DNA of 64,000 bases from Corbicula japonica (lineage: Eukaryota; Mollusca; Bivalvia; Venerida; Cyrenidae), in assembly GCA_038501625.1 (NCBI GenBank), contig JAZAYU010001126.1, positions 1-64,000 on the forward strand, read 5' to 3'. The first letter of the stretch is position 1. Each line of letters starts with the position of its first letter. Position numbers and translations under genes: made by a program. The notes under the pieces were generated by a model. That model saw only the letters and a program-made list of their open reading frames with translations, searched no databases and was not told where the DNA came from. Below are positions 23,601-35,682 of the stretch, one piece after another.

Positions 23601-24540
23601 ATCTATTCTGTGAAATTATATGTGCTCCTGACTGTCTAATGCCCCATACTCTTTAGAAATTGGTTTACTAGCACACACATAATAGATATGGTCTAACTGA
23701 GAGAGTCACGATTGCTTTGTATAAACTGTTAAAAACAAATATAAAATTATAACTGATTTTTATATAAAAATAAATATCGAATGAATAGGAAACTGATATT
23801 ACTTCTAAATAATTAACATTAATGAGCAGCAAGATTTTCAGTTTCAAACATTTGCAAGATACTGGTTATGAATAAGATTAACGAATAACTCAAGAAATAA
23901 GTTGCTGGTGCAAAGAAGTACCGGACGTTATTATTTTGTATGCTGTTACAATTTAAAAATGATATGTTTCCAACGTGTTTCTTTGTAAATATAAAATATT
24001 AGGTAAAACAAAAACAAAAGGTGCCTGTATACAATTCAATATTTATTGAATAATCATAAGATTATTGACTAAAATCCCTGATTTAATCATTACAATCTCG
24101 ACTTCCCAACCATCTATAAAAAAGAACAATTACTCAAGCTCTAAAATAACTTGCGCTTACATCAAAACACGTTATGGTAGCAGATACTACACATATATTT
24201 AAAAGGTACTGAGGAAAATCATTGTATTTGAAAGCTAAAAAACTACATTTTTAGTTTAGAACATACAAACTATCATACAGGTGTGTCACCTGTTGACCTA
24301 TGTTAACGAATACAAGCGTCGCTGTTAAGTAATGCGTGCGCAGTAGCTGTACGGCACATTCCTCTTAAAAACTAATTATTTCGGTTATTTGGTGATTTCT
24401 GAACGAGGTTATTTTTTTTACGATCATTTATTAATGTGAATATTATCTTTAACTATAATACAAAACAAAAGTTCTAAGTGAAGACTTAATAAATGTTGAT
24501 TTCCCAAAATATTTGATTTGATTTTTCAAAATATTGTAAA
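20656..24540. other. Gene-poor AT-rich region
   Basis: No exon with paired splice sites or recognisable motif was found. There is a short (ttg)n run near 22,365-22,388, a weak repeat of 'gatatcaca' around 23,520-23,580, and two diverged segments sharing 'cgcgta.catatta' near 21,240 and 21,465. Confidence 0.5.
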
Positions 24541-24544
24541 TATC

Positions 24545-26175
24545 AATGAAACATTACAATGCCTCTACCTAGGAGCAAACCCGCACCGTCACGTGGTCAA
24601 CGACTAGCCCTGCAATTCCTGCAACGCAACCAGGAACCCCCCCCCCCCCCCCAAAGGTTGATCGGATACCCCTGATATACGTTACCATCACTGCATGACA
24701 TTGGTATCGGGTTATTTTAACTGATAACAATACTTACTTTATGTACGGGCCCAGTAAACACCCGACGTCGGAACGACGTTCGATTTAGGTTGGACTTTGG
24801 TCACGACGTCGGCGACCTAAATCCAACGTCAGTCCGACGTCGAAAATTCGACGTCGTTTAGACGTCGGTAAATAACGTCGGATAGACGTCGGTTTTTGGT
24901 CAGATATTTGACTTCTTCACCCACTAGGAAAAATTATTTTCGAATAACTTTGTTTTCCAATTTTTCTATACATATGCATAAATTCAATTAAAAAAATACG
25001 AGAGAAAGAAATTTATTTCTAATTTTGCATGGTTTGTTGTTCAATGGAAGGGATATTATCGAAATCTATGCAATCGAATCTAAATGTAAACAATCCGCGC
25101 CATTTTGAACAAAGAACAAAGACAAACTCGCCAAACAAACACATAAGTGGAAATTATTATTTTACATTTGGCAGAGAAGAAGGATTAAGCAAGTATGTTT
25201 TCTTTCATATTTGTTGATAAATTCTAGTTTTTGCTTTAATCTTGTTACTTAACTACTTTTATGATACAGAGCTCATAAAACACATATGATTACTTTTAAA
25301 AGAGGGTTTAGAGATGAATTCAAATGCACATTTAATGTATTTTAAATAGTGTTATTACACTGATAGTAATAAATGGAAGAGGGAAGAGGTTCGATTTCGG
25401 TCGGATTCTGGTCGGAATGTGGTTGTATTTTGGTCGGAACCCGACGTCAATTCGACGTCGGGAAATGACGTCTAAAAAACTTTCATTTCCAACCAAAATC
25501 CAACGTTGATCCGACGTCGAGGTCCGACGTCAATCCAACGTCTTTTCGACGTCAAATGTTTCTTGGGGGGAGACTTTTACGGCCGCCACACTGCAAAAAT
25601 AGCGTTACTGTGAATTTTACATGAAAATACCACTACCTGGTAGCAAACCCGCGCCGCAAAAGAGACAGCGCCTAGCCCTGCAATTCCTGTAACGCAATCA
25701 GCTGAGCTCACCGGGACAACCCCGAACAAAGATTGATCGGATAGCCCTGATATACAATCACTGCATGACATCGGTATCTGGTTATTTTTACTGATAACAG
25801 TACTGACTATATGTATGGGGAGCATTTTTACAGCCGCCACACTGCACTAATAGCGCTACAGTTACTCTGAATTTCACATGATTATGTACGGGGAGACTTT
25901 TACGGCCGCCACACTGCACAAATAGCGTTACTGTGAATTTTAAATGAAAATACCACTACCTGGTAGCAAACCCGCACCGCAAAAGAGACAGCGCCTAGCC
26001 CTGCAATTCCTGTAACGCAGCCAACTGAGCTAACCGGGACAACCCCCCAATAAAGTTTATTGGAAAGCCCTGATATACGTTACGTTAACTGCATGACATC
26101 GGTATCGGGTTATGTTTACTGATAACAGTACTGTCTATATGTACGGGGAGACTTTTTACCGCCGCCACACTGCAC
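24545..26175 (-). repeat. Tandem SINE array, interrupted by another element
   Basis: On the minus strand this region holds repeated units with GGTT.GCT.CCAG, the TGAGCTAACCGGG-region complement of the A box, and 'gtgcagtgtggcggccgtaa'. The marker 'cggccgccacactgca' occurs near 25,580, 25,837, 25,904 and, degraded, 26,160, giving spacings of about 257, 67 and 256. This indicates full units with one internally deleted unit. The left part (24,545-24,749) is separated from the rest by an 818-bp insertion. Confidence 0.75.
24750..25567. mobile_element. Inverted-repeat element with CGACGTCG-rich ends, inserted in SINE
   Basis: The ends read CCCAGTAAACA and, inverted, CCCAAGAAACA. About 150 bases at each end are crowded with gacgtcgg/cgacgtc motifs and 'tttcggtcgg'-like blocks in inverted arrangement, and the middle (24,910-25,380) is AT-rich. 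The SINE text before the left end (gtacggg) and after the right end (gggagacttttac) joins to the normal SINE sequence, so this is an insertion with a 2-3 bp G-run target duplication. No transposase frame was seen, so it is probably non-autonomous. Confidence 0.75.
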
Positions 26176-26179
26176 AAAT

Positions 26180-27600
26180 AGCGATTCCGTGCTCTTCAAA
26201 TGATAAGGATTATTAGTATAATATTAACCCACACAAACAAATTTGAATATTCTGAGCAAAATTAAAAAAAAAACATGTTTATATCACTGGTTCACAGAAA
26301 GCAATTCTCAAGTAAATAATCATTGCACCCGCTGTCAGTTGTGATCATTTTCTCATCTTTTTATCATCCAAACTTGATGTTAATCTAAAGATTTTGTGGT
26401 TATGCATCCTATTGCACTAGAAGTACTTCCTGTAGCTTTTTAATTGTCTTTTGGGCACGATGAGCTGACACACTCTTCTCTATTTTATCCATAATGTGTT
26501 AACATGGATGTCAAGGAGAAATTTCTATTTTCCTCACATTGGTTTGTGCCAAAAGTTTATGAGTGGGCTAGCAATTTGGGACAATGCAATTCTCTACGAT
26601 AGATGTGTATCAGCCTTTCCAATAGAAAATGTAATTTTTTCTATAAGATAGACCGGTAATTCGGACACGTTTTTAATATTTAGACCAAATAAACGTGACT
26701 TTTGGAATAATTCGATATTGAAGTTAAGTTGATTTCTTTCAATTTAAGTTTTAGAGTTTTAATAAGTGGGCACTAATTAAACAAATGCAATTCTAAAATT
26801 TTCGAATTTATGTTCTTTTACGCAAATACTTAATACAAAAAAAATGCACAGTTTCCAAATAATTATAATTGTCTGATGATATTTAACATAATGTAAAACA
26901 TCCTTTTAATTATGGTTATTTTTACTTTGAGATGTTGCACTTTGAAAATTGTGCACTGATACTTTTCTAAAGAAGTTTGCATGCGATTGCACAAAGAAGG
27001 AATTGTGAAAGCAATTAAGAATCTTTGGATGTAAAGAAGACTTGCGGTTAGCTCGAAGGCGTTTATGAGAATGAATAAGTAAGGTTACTATGTATTCAAA
27101 CAGAGGTTTAAACATGTTTGCATGTAAGCAATCGAGGAACAAATTAGTTTAGCGCGCATGTGTTCAATCGTTATTGTATACGAGTGATTAAAGAAGGCAC
27201 TGAGACCTGCGCGCAGTGGTAAAGCATGTGCGAGATATGACCGTGTTTAAATACGCGTGAGCGGGAACGAAAATGATGTTTGCTCGCAATGGTTCAAGAA
27301 TGTTTAGAAAGAAGAATGCGAATGATGTATTCCCGCAATGGTTCAATAATGTTTAGAAAGAAGAATGCGCATAGGAGTCAATGTAAACGAGCAAAACTTT
27401 ATGTGCGTCAAGATCATCTCTGCGAGGGGAGACCCTTAAGACCCTTAAGACCCACTGGTCAATATAGCTAAATTAGAAAAAAAAATAACATTGTAAAGAC
27501 ATTGCGGTTGTGGTCAAATAAAAAAAATGTAATAACTCAAATATTCGTTATTTAAAATGAAATGATCCTTTCATATAGAAAAGTAATATATGCATATCTG
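26180..27600. other. No gene; short repeats only
   Basis: Contains the 26,845-26,975 dispersed repeat and a 49-bp tandem pair (27,272-27,369). No exon was recognised. Confidence 0.45.
27272..27369 (+). repeat. 49-bp tandem duplication
   Basis: Two adjacent copies begin AATGATGT and share 'cgcaatggttcaa.aatgttt' and 'agaaagaagaatgcg'. The period is exactly 49 and substitutions are few. Confidence 0.9.
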
Positions 27601-29215
27601 GAATCGCCACACTCAAAAAACACAGCCTCCCCACAAAGCGAAAAAAAGAGAGGAAGAGAGAGAGCATGTTTTAAATAAGTATGTCAATTCAAATAGGACG
27701 CCACAAACAATTAACGAAGAAGAGAACCTTTGGGGATAGCGCCTTGGAACGGTCAGTGGCAAAACAAATTGCCACTGGGGGTTTAAACCAGGTTCTAGGG
27801 TGCACCAACCTCACACTTGCCTCAACAGGTTCTCGTATCACAAAACAAGTACTAGTTGTCTTGGTGAAATAACTCCAACCCCGCCATCGGCTCAACAATG
27901 TTGCATGCAAAAGCACACAAACATATAAAACATAAGAAGCTAATAGCATTGCAAAGCCAAAGGGTAGGTACTCAATGATCTTTCCGAAACCAGAGCTCCT
28001 GGAGTAAAATCAGCAAGAACACGATGACAGGGATAAAAGAAACGAATCGAGCTTCTAGGTTCTTTAAAAAAGATTTCACCATAAACCTTCATAAACTCTT
28101 AAACCCTTGCCACCGTCGTGCAACCAAAAAGTTAAGCATAATGATCAACTCTAGATGAGTTAATAACCAAGCCAGCAGAGCGCTGTAAAATATCATGTTG
28201 GTAACCTTTTTTTTAAATTTACAGATGGAAAGAAATAAACATTGCCTTTTAACTTCTTAAGTTTGTAAATTAAATTTCCATAAAACACCGGCTGTGAAAT
28301 ACCTTGTTGCAATAGTGATTTTAACCTGCATCTGTTTTTATAACTTAGATCTGGGTATCGGCTATAAAACTTGCATAGGTTTTCCTTAATTTGTGATACC
28401 GATAACCCTGTTTTAAAAGTTTTTCTGTAATGTACAGATTACGTTCATTGAAATCTTTTACATCCTTGCAAGCTCTTGAAAAGCGAGCAAGCTGTGATAT
28501 ATAAATCTCGTAAGATGCTGCACGAGGAACATCGCCGTCTAAAAACGGAAAATTGCTATATTGAAATTACAGTCATCTCTTTTATCATATAATTGTGTAG
28601 TAATGTAACCATTTTCAATGGACAGATTTTAATTAGATCAAGAAAGTTTGCTTGCTTTTCTGAACTGTTCGCTTTGTTAAGCTGTAGTTCTTTCGGATTG
28701 ATCTTATTAACCAGTGATGGAAAATGGTTATTATCTATATTTAATAAATCATCAAGGTATCTTGAGGTGTTATTAAAAGCTGTAATAATATCATCTTGAT
28801 GTTCGGTAGAAAGAGATAATATAAAGTCACTTTCATAACAGTATAAAAACAGATCAGCAACAATGGTGCACAATTAGTACCAATTGGAATTCCTATGACT
28901 TGTTTATAAATAGAGGTACCAAATCTCAAATAAATATTGTCCAATAAAAATGTAAGCGCCTGGATAAGGTCTTGACAGGTCCATGAAGTATAATTTTCAT
29001 GAGAACCATCTGTAAAGAATGACCTATGTTCATTACGAGCGATACATGTTTTATTTTCTCTAGCAAAAGCATTTTCAATGAGACTAGTTAGCTTGTCTTT
29101 TATAAAATTTTTGTTTTAAGTATCAGTTGATTTATTGAAGGTCTTTGTTAGGAAGTGATGTCATGGCCCATTGTATTTGTTGACAAGAGCCGGACATACT
29201 TTGATTTTAAAATTC
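27600..29215 (-). mobile_element. Penelope-like retroelement, degenerate copy
   Basis: The minus strand carries, in order, KDKLTSLIENAFAREN, a SWTCQDLIQALTFLLDN block, FGTSIYKQVIGIPIGTNCAP, ADLFLYCYESDFI, the catalytic SRYLDDLLNIDN, NKANSSEKQANFLDL, a DGDVPRAASYEIYISQLARF block and LKQGYRYHKLRK. These are hallmarks of Penelope-like reverse transcriptases. Frameshifts break the frame at least near 28,875 and 28,565. The downstream part (27,600-27,900) is repeated at 33.5 kb and appears to be the non-coding 3' end. A GIY-YIG endonuclease was not recognised. Confidence 0.82.
28556..28944 (-). pseudogene. Penelope-like reverse transcriptase core
   Basis: Two overlapping frames together cover IGIPIGTNCAPL (palm motif) and YLDD (the catalytic metal-binding box). 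The frame switch lies between 'GTNCAPL' and 'ADLFLYCYE', around 28,875. The catalytic Asp pair is intact, but the frame is not continuous. Confidence 0.85.
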
Positions 29216-30160
29216 TCATTTGTAAATGCTTTTTAGTTGTATTTTGTGAATAATTACAACCTTGTAACGTTTTACAAAATATTACAAATCTGATTGGCTA
29301 ACAAGTGTCACGTGACTGCGTTTCATTTCTCAATGAAGTCGTATCGGACTACTTTTGATAAATATTTATCATTGACTTGTTTATTTGCCCGGCCCAGCCA
29401 TCATTCAAAGTCTACAACTCTACATACCTTATTTCACTCCCAATTAAACGAGCACTAAATCAATAATGAAGAGGGAAATTTTAAGTCAGCAGTTACGTCA
29501 CGATAGAGCATAACTCACTACGTCATATAGTAAGTTGTGACGTAATCGAACAAATGTTTACATTTCTAAGCGCCATGATTGATTCTGTCAGATAAAGGAT
29601 TTATGTTTGAAATATTTTAAAGAATTGGAGGATTAAATAAAAACAATAACAACATTTGGACAAGACCCGAAGATGCTAGAAGTGTTTACCGTGGTATACG
29701 TATGTAACGACTAGAATTTGAGTGTTTCATTCTTATACCGCAGCAGGGAGCTTCGTTTTCACCAAAAATGTCGGGATAGGGTTTAAATTAGTAGTAAATG
29801 AGAAGGAATAATGCATGTGGATATATTGATCGGGACCGATTAACGGTATGTACATTTTGTATTCGCAATGAGTTTTTATTCGCAATGAGTTTCTATGAAT
29901 TTTCTTTCCATTTTGAAGATTTTATATTATTTTTATTTGTAAAAGTCATTGGACTCAATAATTATTTTTAAAGGAAAAGTGTCACTGGAGTCAACAAATC
30001 AACATTTGTAAAAATATCGCGGTTTGAAATCGGCCATTTTGTAACGTAGAAATTTGAATCATCCAAGCCGATGGTATTACTCCGCGAAAAGTAAACCACA
30101 TCTATCGTAAATAAAAAGTTTGTCAAAGGTTATAAATAAAATGTGATAGTAGGTTGTAAT
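29216..30160. other. No gene recognised
   Basis: AT-rich. It contains an imperfect palindrome around 29,488-29,543 (gttacgtcacga paired with tgtgacgtaatc) with TGACG motifs. No exon was found. Confidence 0.4.
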
Positions 30161-30163
30161 TAT

Positions 30164-30324
30164 AAGGATTGAATGTTATTTTCGTGCGTTTCATCGATGT
30201 ATGAAATGTCAGTTGCCTTACATCTAATTTGTACATAAACACCTTCGGTGTTTATGCAAATTAGATGTTCGGCAACTGACATTTCATACATCGATGAAAC
30301 GCACGAAAATAACATTCAATCCTT
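30164..30324. repeat. Near-perfect palindrome, arms ~80 bp
   Basis: The left arm, 'aaggattgaatgttattttc' through 'gtttcatcgatg' to 'cataaacacc', is matched by its reverse complement from 'ggtgtttatg' to 'cattcaatcctt', with a loop of about 3 bases (ttc). Only a few differences, such as ttgcc/ttcggc and tgtac/tgc, were seen. A transcript from either strand would fold into a long hairpin. Confidence 0.95.
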
Positions 30325-30434
30325 AAATAACGTGTTAGTGGGATTAACTTTGATGTATTTAAATGTCAAACCTTCATTTTTCAGTTTTCACATAATAAAA
30401 CGTATAAAACCATTTTTAGCTAGACTATTCGAAG

Positions 30435-32050
30435 AATAGGGGAGCTATCCTACTCGCCCCGGTGTCGGCGACGGCGTCCGTTAAGCAAAATATGCACTTT
30501 GGTCCATAACTTGAAAACTACTTATAATATCGGTCCATAACTTGAAAACTACTTATAATATCAACTTGAAACTTGAAATATATATTCACCATCAAATTCT
30601 ACATCATTACCAACAAGACCCATAACTCTGCTACAAATATTTTTCAAGTTATGCCCCCTTTTCACTTAAATTTTGCGTTAAGGAAAATATGCACTTTGGT
30701 CCATAACTTATAAACTATTTGAAATATCAACTTGAAACTTGGAATATATATTCACCATCAAATTCTACATCATTACCAACAAGACCCATAACTCTGCTGT
30801 CAAAATATTTCAAGTTATGCCTCTTTTTTCTTATATTTTGTGTTAAGCAAAATATGCATTTTGCCCATAACTTTAAAACTACTTGAGATATTGCCTTGAA
30901 ACTTGAAATATATTTTCACCACCAAAATCTACATCATAACCAACAAGACCCATAACCCTGCTTCCAATATTTTTCAAATTATGGCCCTTTTTCACTTACA
31001 TTTAGTGTTAAGCAAAATGTACACTTGGCCCTTAGCTTCGTTTTGAATGGAGGGATTTCAAAATAAATTGGCTCAAATGTTTACCATGACAAGGCGGTGT
31101 GTCGCGTACAATACCCATGCCTGTAGGTCCAAGGTCAAGGTCACTGTTACTTAAAATAGAATTTTCTTGCAAAATCTTGTCCGCTCTGTTACTTTGTTAT
31201 TTCTTATTGGATTTTTAAATAACTTGGTATAATTGTTCACCATATCAAGATGGTGTGTCAAGTAAATGCCCATGCCTGTAGGTCGAAGGTCAAGGTCACT
31301 GTTACTAAAAATGGAATTTTCTTGTCCAGGCTGTTTCTTTGTTATGAATGGAGGGATTTCAAAATAACTTTGCACAAATGTTCACCATGACAAGGCGGTG
31401 TATCCGCACAACACCCATGCCTGTAGATTTAAGATCAAGGTCACTGTTACTAAAAATAGCATTTTCTTGTCCAGGCTCTAACTTCGTTATGAATGGAGGG
31501 ATTTCAAAATAACTTGACACAAATGTTCACCATGACAGGGCGGTGTGTCGCGTACCATGCCCATGCCTGGAGGTCGAAGGTCAAGGTCACTGTTACTAAA
31601 AATAGAATTTTTTTGTCAGGGCTATAACTTTGTTTTGAATGGAGGGTTTTCAAAATAACTTGGCACAAATGTTTACCATGACAAGGCGGTGTGTTGCGTA
31701 CATTACCCATGCCTGTAAGTCCAAGGTCAAGGTCACAGTTACTAAATCTTGAATTTACTTGTTCAGGCTATAACTCTTTTATGAATGAAGGAATTTCAAA
31801 ATTACTTGGCACAAATGTTCACTATGACATTTGCATTGCATTACCACCAACTTCTTCGCAGACATTTCATTATGTGAAAACAACAGTGCCACAAATACAA
31901 ATAATTTACTTGATCTTCAAGTTTATGCATATTCTTATAATTCCTCCAACATCACTGTCTTTGAAATGCTATTATTCCCATCATTTCACTTGAGTGTCTG
32001 AAAATGATGCATAGCGGGGGCATCTGTGTCCTATGGACACATTTCTAGTT
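30435..32050 (+). repeat. Composite tandem-repeat block
   Basis: It begins with a GC-rich 'ggggagctatcctactcgcc' motif. Three ~175-bp units follow (30,485-31,020; each with 'aaaatatgca.ttt', 'cataactt.aaaactact', 'aacaagacccataac'). Then come six ~120-180-bp units (about 31,050-31,830; each with 'ttcaccatgacaaggcggtg', 'cccatgcctgtaggtc', 'aaggtcaaggtcactgtta'). It ends near 'gcgggggcatctgtgtcc'. The two unit types share one block with unique ends, so it may be one mobile unit. The frames it creates are artefacts. Confidence 0.85.
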
Positions 32051-32830
32051 TCACTTATATTTTCACTTAAGTGCACTTCATCGATAACTTTGCACAAAAT
32101 ACTTAGGGTATCAACTTCAAACTTCCATTATATTTTCATTTCAGTTTTCTTCTGTAACATTACTGAAGTGATTGATATTTGACTAAAAGTAAATGTCTCT
32201 CATAAAAAATTACTAACATGTTTTCTAACAAATTCATAAATATTTCATAGTTATTCCCCTATTCAGTTTAATATTTATGGTACATTAAGGAATTATTTCT
32301 GTTATTTGAAATGAATTTCTCCCTTACCATTCACTTGTAAATATTTTTCCTGATTTCACATCAATATATGGCCATGGTTGTTATTGTTTTAATCTTCAAA
32401 TTGCATTTGTTTCAAATGATTCGAATAGTCGAGCATGCTGTCTCCTCTGACAGCTCTTGTTAATTCAACGAACAGTTGTAACCAATTGTAACGTCACTTG
32501 TAAATAGAAAAGTAATAAATATATGCATTTGAGATTACAGCTTACACTATTTTTTTGATTTACTTTTGAAATTTCTAAGTTAATTTACGATAATACCTAA
32601 AATTATCATACAAGCGTTTTAACGATAATCTTTGATTCAGCATCGCAGTTATAACCATCATTATAGTTGAAATTTAAATTCTTTACCCATTCAAAGCTCA
32701 TTTAAAAATTTTGCCTTAAAGTAGTACGTGGTGTATTAAGGTATTGAGATTTCAACAATGCAGCCAAACGGAAGCGCAGACTGGTGCCCAGCATTCGAAG
32801 ACTAATACATCAAATGCTGATACATGGCTG
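32051..32830. other. No gene recognised
   Basis: AT-rich spacer between the tandem block and an M1 copy. No splice-flanked frame or repeat was recognised. Confidence 0.4.
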
Positions 32831-32834
32831 ACAT

Positions 32835-33106
32835 TGAAATAGATGAAAAGGGAACGTGAAAGCCAGCGAACAGGAGAAATGTGAATTTATTGCAGGCTCG
32901 GTTTGATTGAGCCTTTTCATGGACAGTAATGGAAATGCATATCAATGCCCATGCCGCCTAGCCTCGTGTTGAGCGCAACTCAATATTTACACCGATAAAC
33001 AGTACAATTTTTATCCATCCCTTACGATGAAATGCATATGAAGTGCAATTTGTTTTAATATTCGTCGTGCTCAGTGGTCTTCAAAGTTCCATTTTCATCT
33101 TTTTTA
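32835..33106 (+). mobile_element. M1 family copy 4, with inverted end
   Basis: Only this copy appears complete. It opens GAAATAGATGAAAAGGGAAC and closes with an inverted, related end (GATGAAAATGGAAC, then TTTGAAGACC, on the minus strand of 33,065-33,106). That gives a ~270-bp unit with imperfect terminal inverted repeats, consistent with a miniature DNA element. The other copies lack the right end. Confidence 0.7.
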
Positions 33107-33519
33107 ATGATTAAGAAATAACTAATTTCTAACCGCGTCACGGGAAAATATACTTAAGGACAGTTGGCGTCCATTCTTGAAATAGCGTCAAATAGTTGAG
33201 CAAACAACATTACTTATCAAGCATCTCTTGGTAAAAACATAATAGTGTTGTTTTGTTTGATGTTTTTTTTTCAAATAAAGTAAAAAATTAAACCTCATAA
33301 AATACGACCGAAGAATTCTTTTCCAGTGGCGTGCCCCATATGATACACTAAGCAACATTTCTTATGGATCACCATATATCTCTAATACTTCCTTAACTGT
33401 GAGATAAACGTAGACACAAATGATTTTTAGTCAAAGAAAATTACTTTTGCTGGTGGTTCAAATTAGCTAACAAGAAATATCTTTTAGAAAAAATACGACG
33501 TTAAAACAATTGTTGAATA

Positions 33520-33795
33520 GCCACACTTACAAAAGAGCTCCCACTCAGCGAAAAAGAATAGAGGAAAGAGAGCATGTTGTTATAAGTATGTCAATTCAAA
33601 TAAGACGTCACAAACAATTAACGACATAGAGAACCCTTTGGGCTACCGCCTTGGAACGGTCAGCTGCAAAAGAAGTTGCCACTGGGTGTTTAAACCAGGT
33701 TATAGGATGCACCAACCTTACACTTGCCCCTACAGGCTCTCATATCAACAAACAAGTACAAGTTGTCTTGATGAAATAACTCAAACTCAGTGCGT
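33520..33795 (-). repeat. Penelope-like element 3' non-coding fragment (copy 3)
   Basis: Closely colinear with 27,606-27,880: 'agagagcatgtt', 'aagtatgtcaattcaaata', 'cacaaacaattaacga', 'ttggaacggtcag', 'gtttaaaccaggtt' and 'gcaccaacct'. It has no reverse-transcriptase part. Confidence 0.8.
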
Positions 33796-35607
33796 TGAAG
33801 AACTATACCCTTGAGGGGGGAGAATAATTGTTTTGATAGAGATTCATGTATAAACCCTAGGTCAGGAAAAACCTGTATATGTTAACGTTCGAACTTTGAG
33901 ACTGGACTTATGCACAACTAGGTTTTACTTAAAAAGTAAGAACACCTAGATAACTCAATTTTGAGTTCATAAAAATCGTTTGCTATTGCATTCTTACCGT
34001 TAATTTTATCTTCGTTGTCTTTCAGAGGTAAAACACTGTCTCAGACAAAGGAATGCAAACGGACATAAAATTTAATAAAGAACTGAAAAAGAGGTTAGTA
34101 TTTACATCACTTATGAAGTGTCATATGATTCAACAGTTCATTTATTTTTTTTTCTTTCTGTATTTCTTTATTACAAAGTTCTATTTTGCTCAGTTTCGAA
34201 ATTGGTTTCCTTTTTAGGGGGGATTATTTATTTCTGAGAATAATGCGACGCTGATCACAAGACCTAATTAATCTGAAAACTCGGCATTGAACATTCTATT
34301 TTCACAGTCACATAAACACAATCTTTTGGAATGGATTAAATTGTACTGGTTTCTTGGAAATATTTACACACTTTAAACCAAATATAAAAATAGCATTAAT
34401 GTTGCCTCTAAATTTCATAACCTTAGCGGAAATGGGGCGGTCTGGGGAAGGGACGCCTAATCCGTTTCACATTTTTTCTTAGTCTTTGAATTTAAAAAAA
34501 ATATTTCCATTGTTGAACCGTGTAAGCTCCTAAAATATAAATTTATATATTTTTTCTTAGACATAACCAAAGAATGTTTTTGCAAACCTATCAGATTAGT
34601 GAAAAAACAAAACAAAACACAAACAACAATAGAACAAAAACACATGACAAAATAAACGAAAACAGTAAGCATCGTTATCTTTATCCCGTCTCCAAACCTG
34701 ATTGTTGTTGGACGTTTTCTAAATTAGCCAGTGATTGTTTTGGTTTTTAAACTAAGCAAATAAATGAAAAGTGCTGTGGGAAAAATCAGCCACCTTCTAA
34801 ACAATAAATACACATATATTTTCTTGGCTTCTCCGAATACATCCTTTGGATGAAACAAGTGGGTATAGCATGAATGGACGCTCCCATCTCTTCCTCCCAA
34901 AATCCAAGCTCAGCCAATAAAGGAAATAAACGCAGAGGGTGAAACCCCACGTTCGTTTGTTGTATTTAGATAAAATCTATAAAATTTATGAAAATGTGTA
35001 AAAGCAGATATTGTCCTGTCCCCTTTTCCAAACACAAATAAAAATATTGCAATGGATTTGAAACATACTCACAAAATTAAAGAATATGTCGAGAATATTC
35101 TTTAAAAAATTTAATGCGGATGGAGGCTAAAGTAGAATAGAGTAGGATCATGTATTTCTTAATTATCTCGTTAAATTCTATTTCTATCTCATTATTTGCA
35201 TCTTTGATTGTACACACAATTTTTGCCAATTTAAAGTTAAAGAATTAAAATTATATGTTTAATTCCATTTTGTTTTGCGTTCACTTGTTGAATTGTCAAA
35301 TCATGGTCTCTGACCTCTTTGCTTGCCCTTCACCCTAAACCAGTGTTACCTTTGAAGTACAGTTTATACATGAACTACTTTCATTTTATCTATAATATTC
35401 ATGATAGCCAAAACTCACACCGGCCCCATCCATACTGTCTTCCATTCCACACACACACCACACACCATTTTTCTTTTTCCTAACAAGTTTTAACAATGTT
35501 CTTAAGCGAGTTAATGGATTAATTTGTTCAAAATTGTTTTTTTCACAAACATATTCTCCGATGAACAGGTGATATTTATCGACTACGATTGATGACCTTT
35601 CTTTCAG

Positions 35608-35682
35608 AGGAAAACATGCTGATGTGCAAACCGAGGAGAAATATATTGAGGGGAGAAAATATTTCAAAGAACACGAAGCGAG
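35608..35682 (+). pseudogene. Locus B coil-type exon (75 nt)
   Basis: Flanked by CTTTCAG and AG|GTAAGT. It encodes GKHADVQTEEKYIEGRKYF and a charged end, open throughout, entering with one base and leaving with two, like the N-terminal exons of gene C. The 68-nt exon at 34,026-34,093 looks like a diverged sister that has lost one base. Confidence 0.6.

Noticed and set aside
25577..25840. 87-codon minus-strand frame
   Set aside because: Lies wholly within the tandem tRNA-like SINE units and repeats with them.
31151..31993. Frames containing repeated NxxKLF or HGKHLCQ-like segments
   Set aside because: Translations of the tandem 'caaggtcaaggtcac' repeats.
27272..32050. CRISPR-like direct repeats
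   Set aside because: Repeat units are adjacent tandem duplications without unique spacers, and the DNA is eukaryotic.
34457..34672. 71-codon minus-strand frame with hydrophobic start
   Set aside because: AT-rich Phe/Val/Cys composition only; no splice support or family resemblance, and it overlaps the intron of locus B.
35386..35667. 93-codon minus-strand frame
   Set aside because: Antisense to the 35,608-35,682 coil-type exon of locus B and without motifs of its own.
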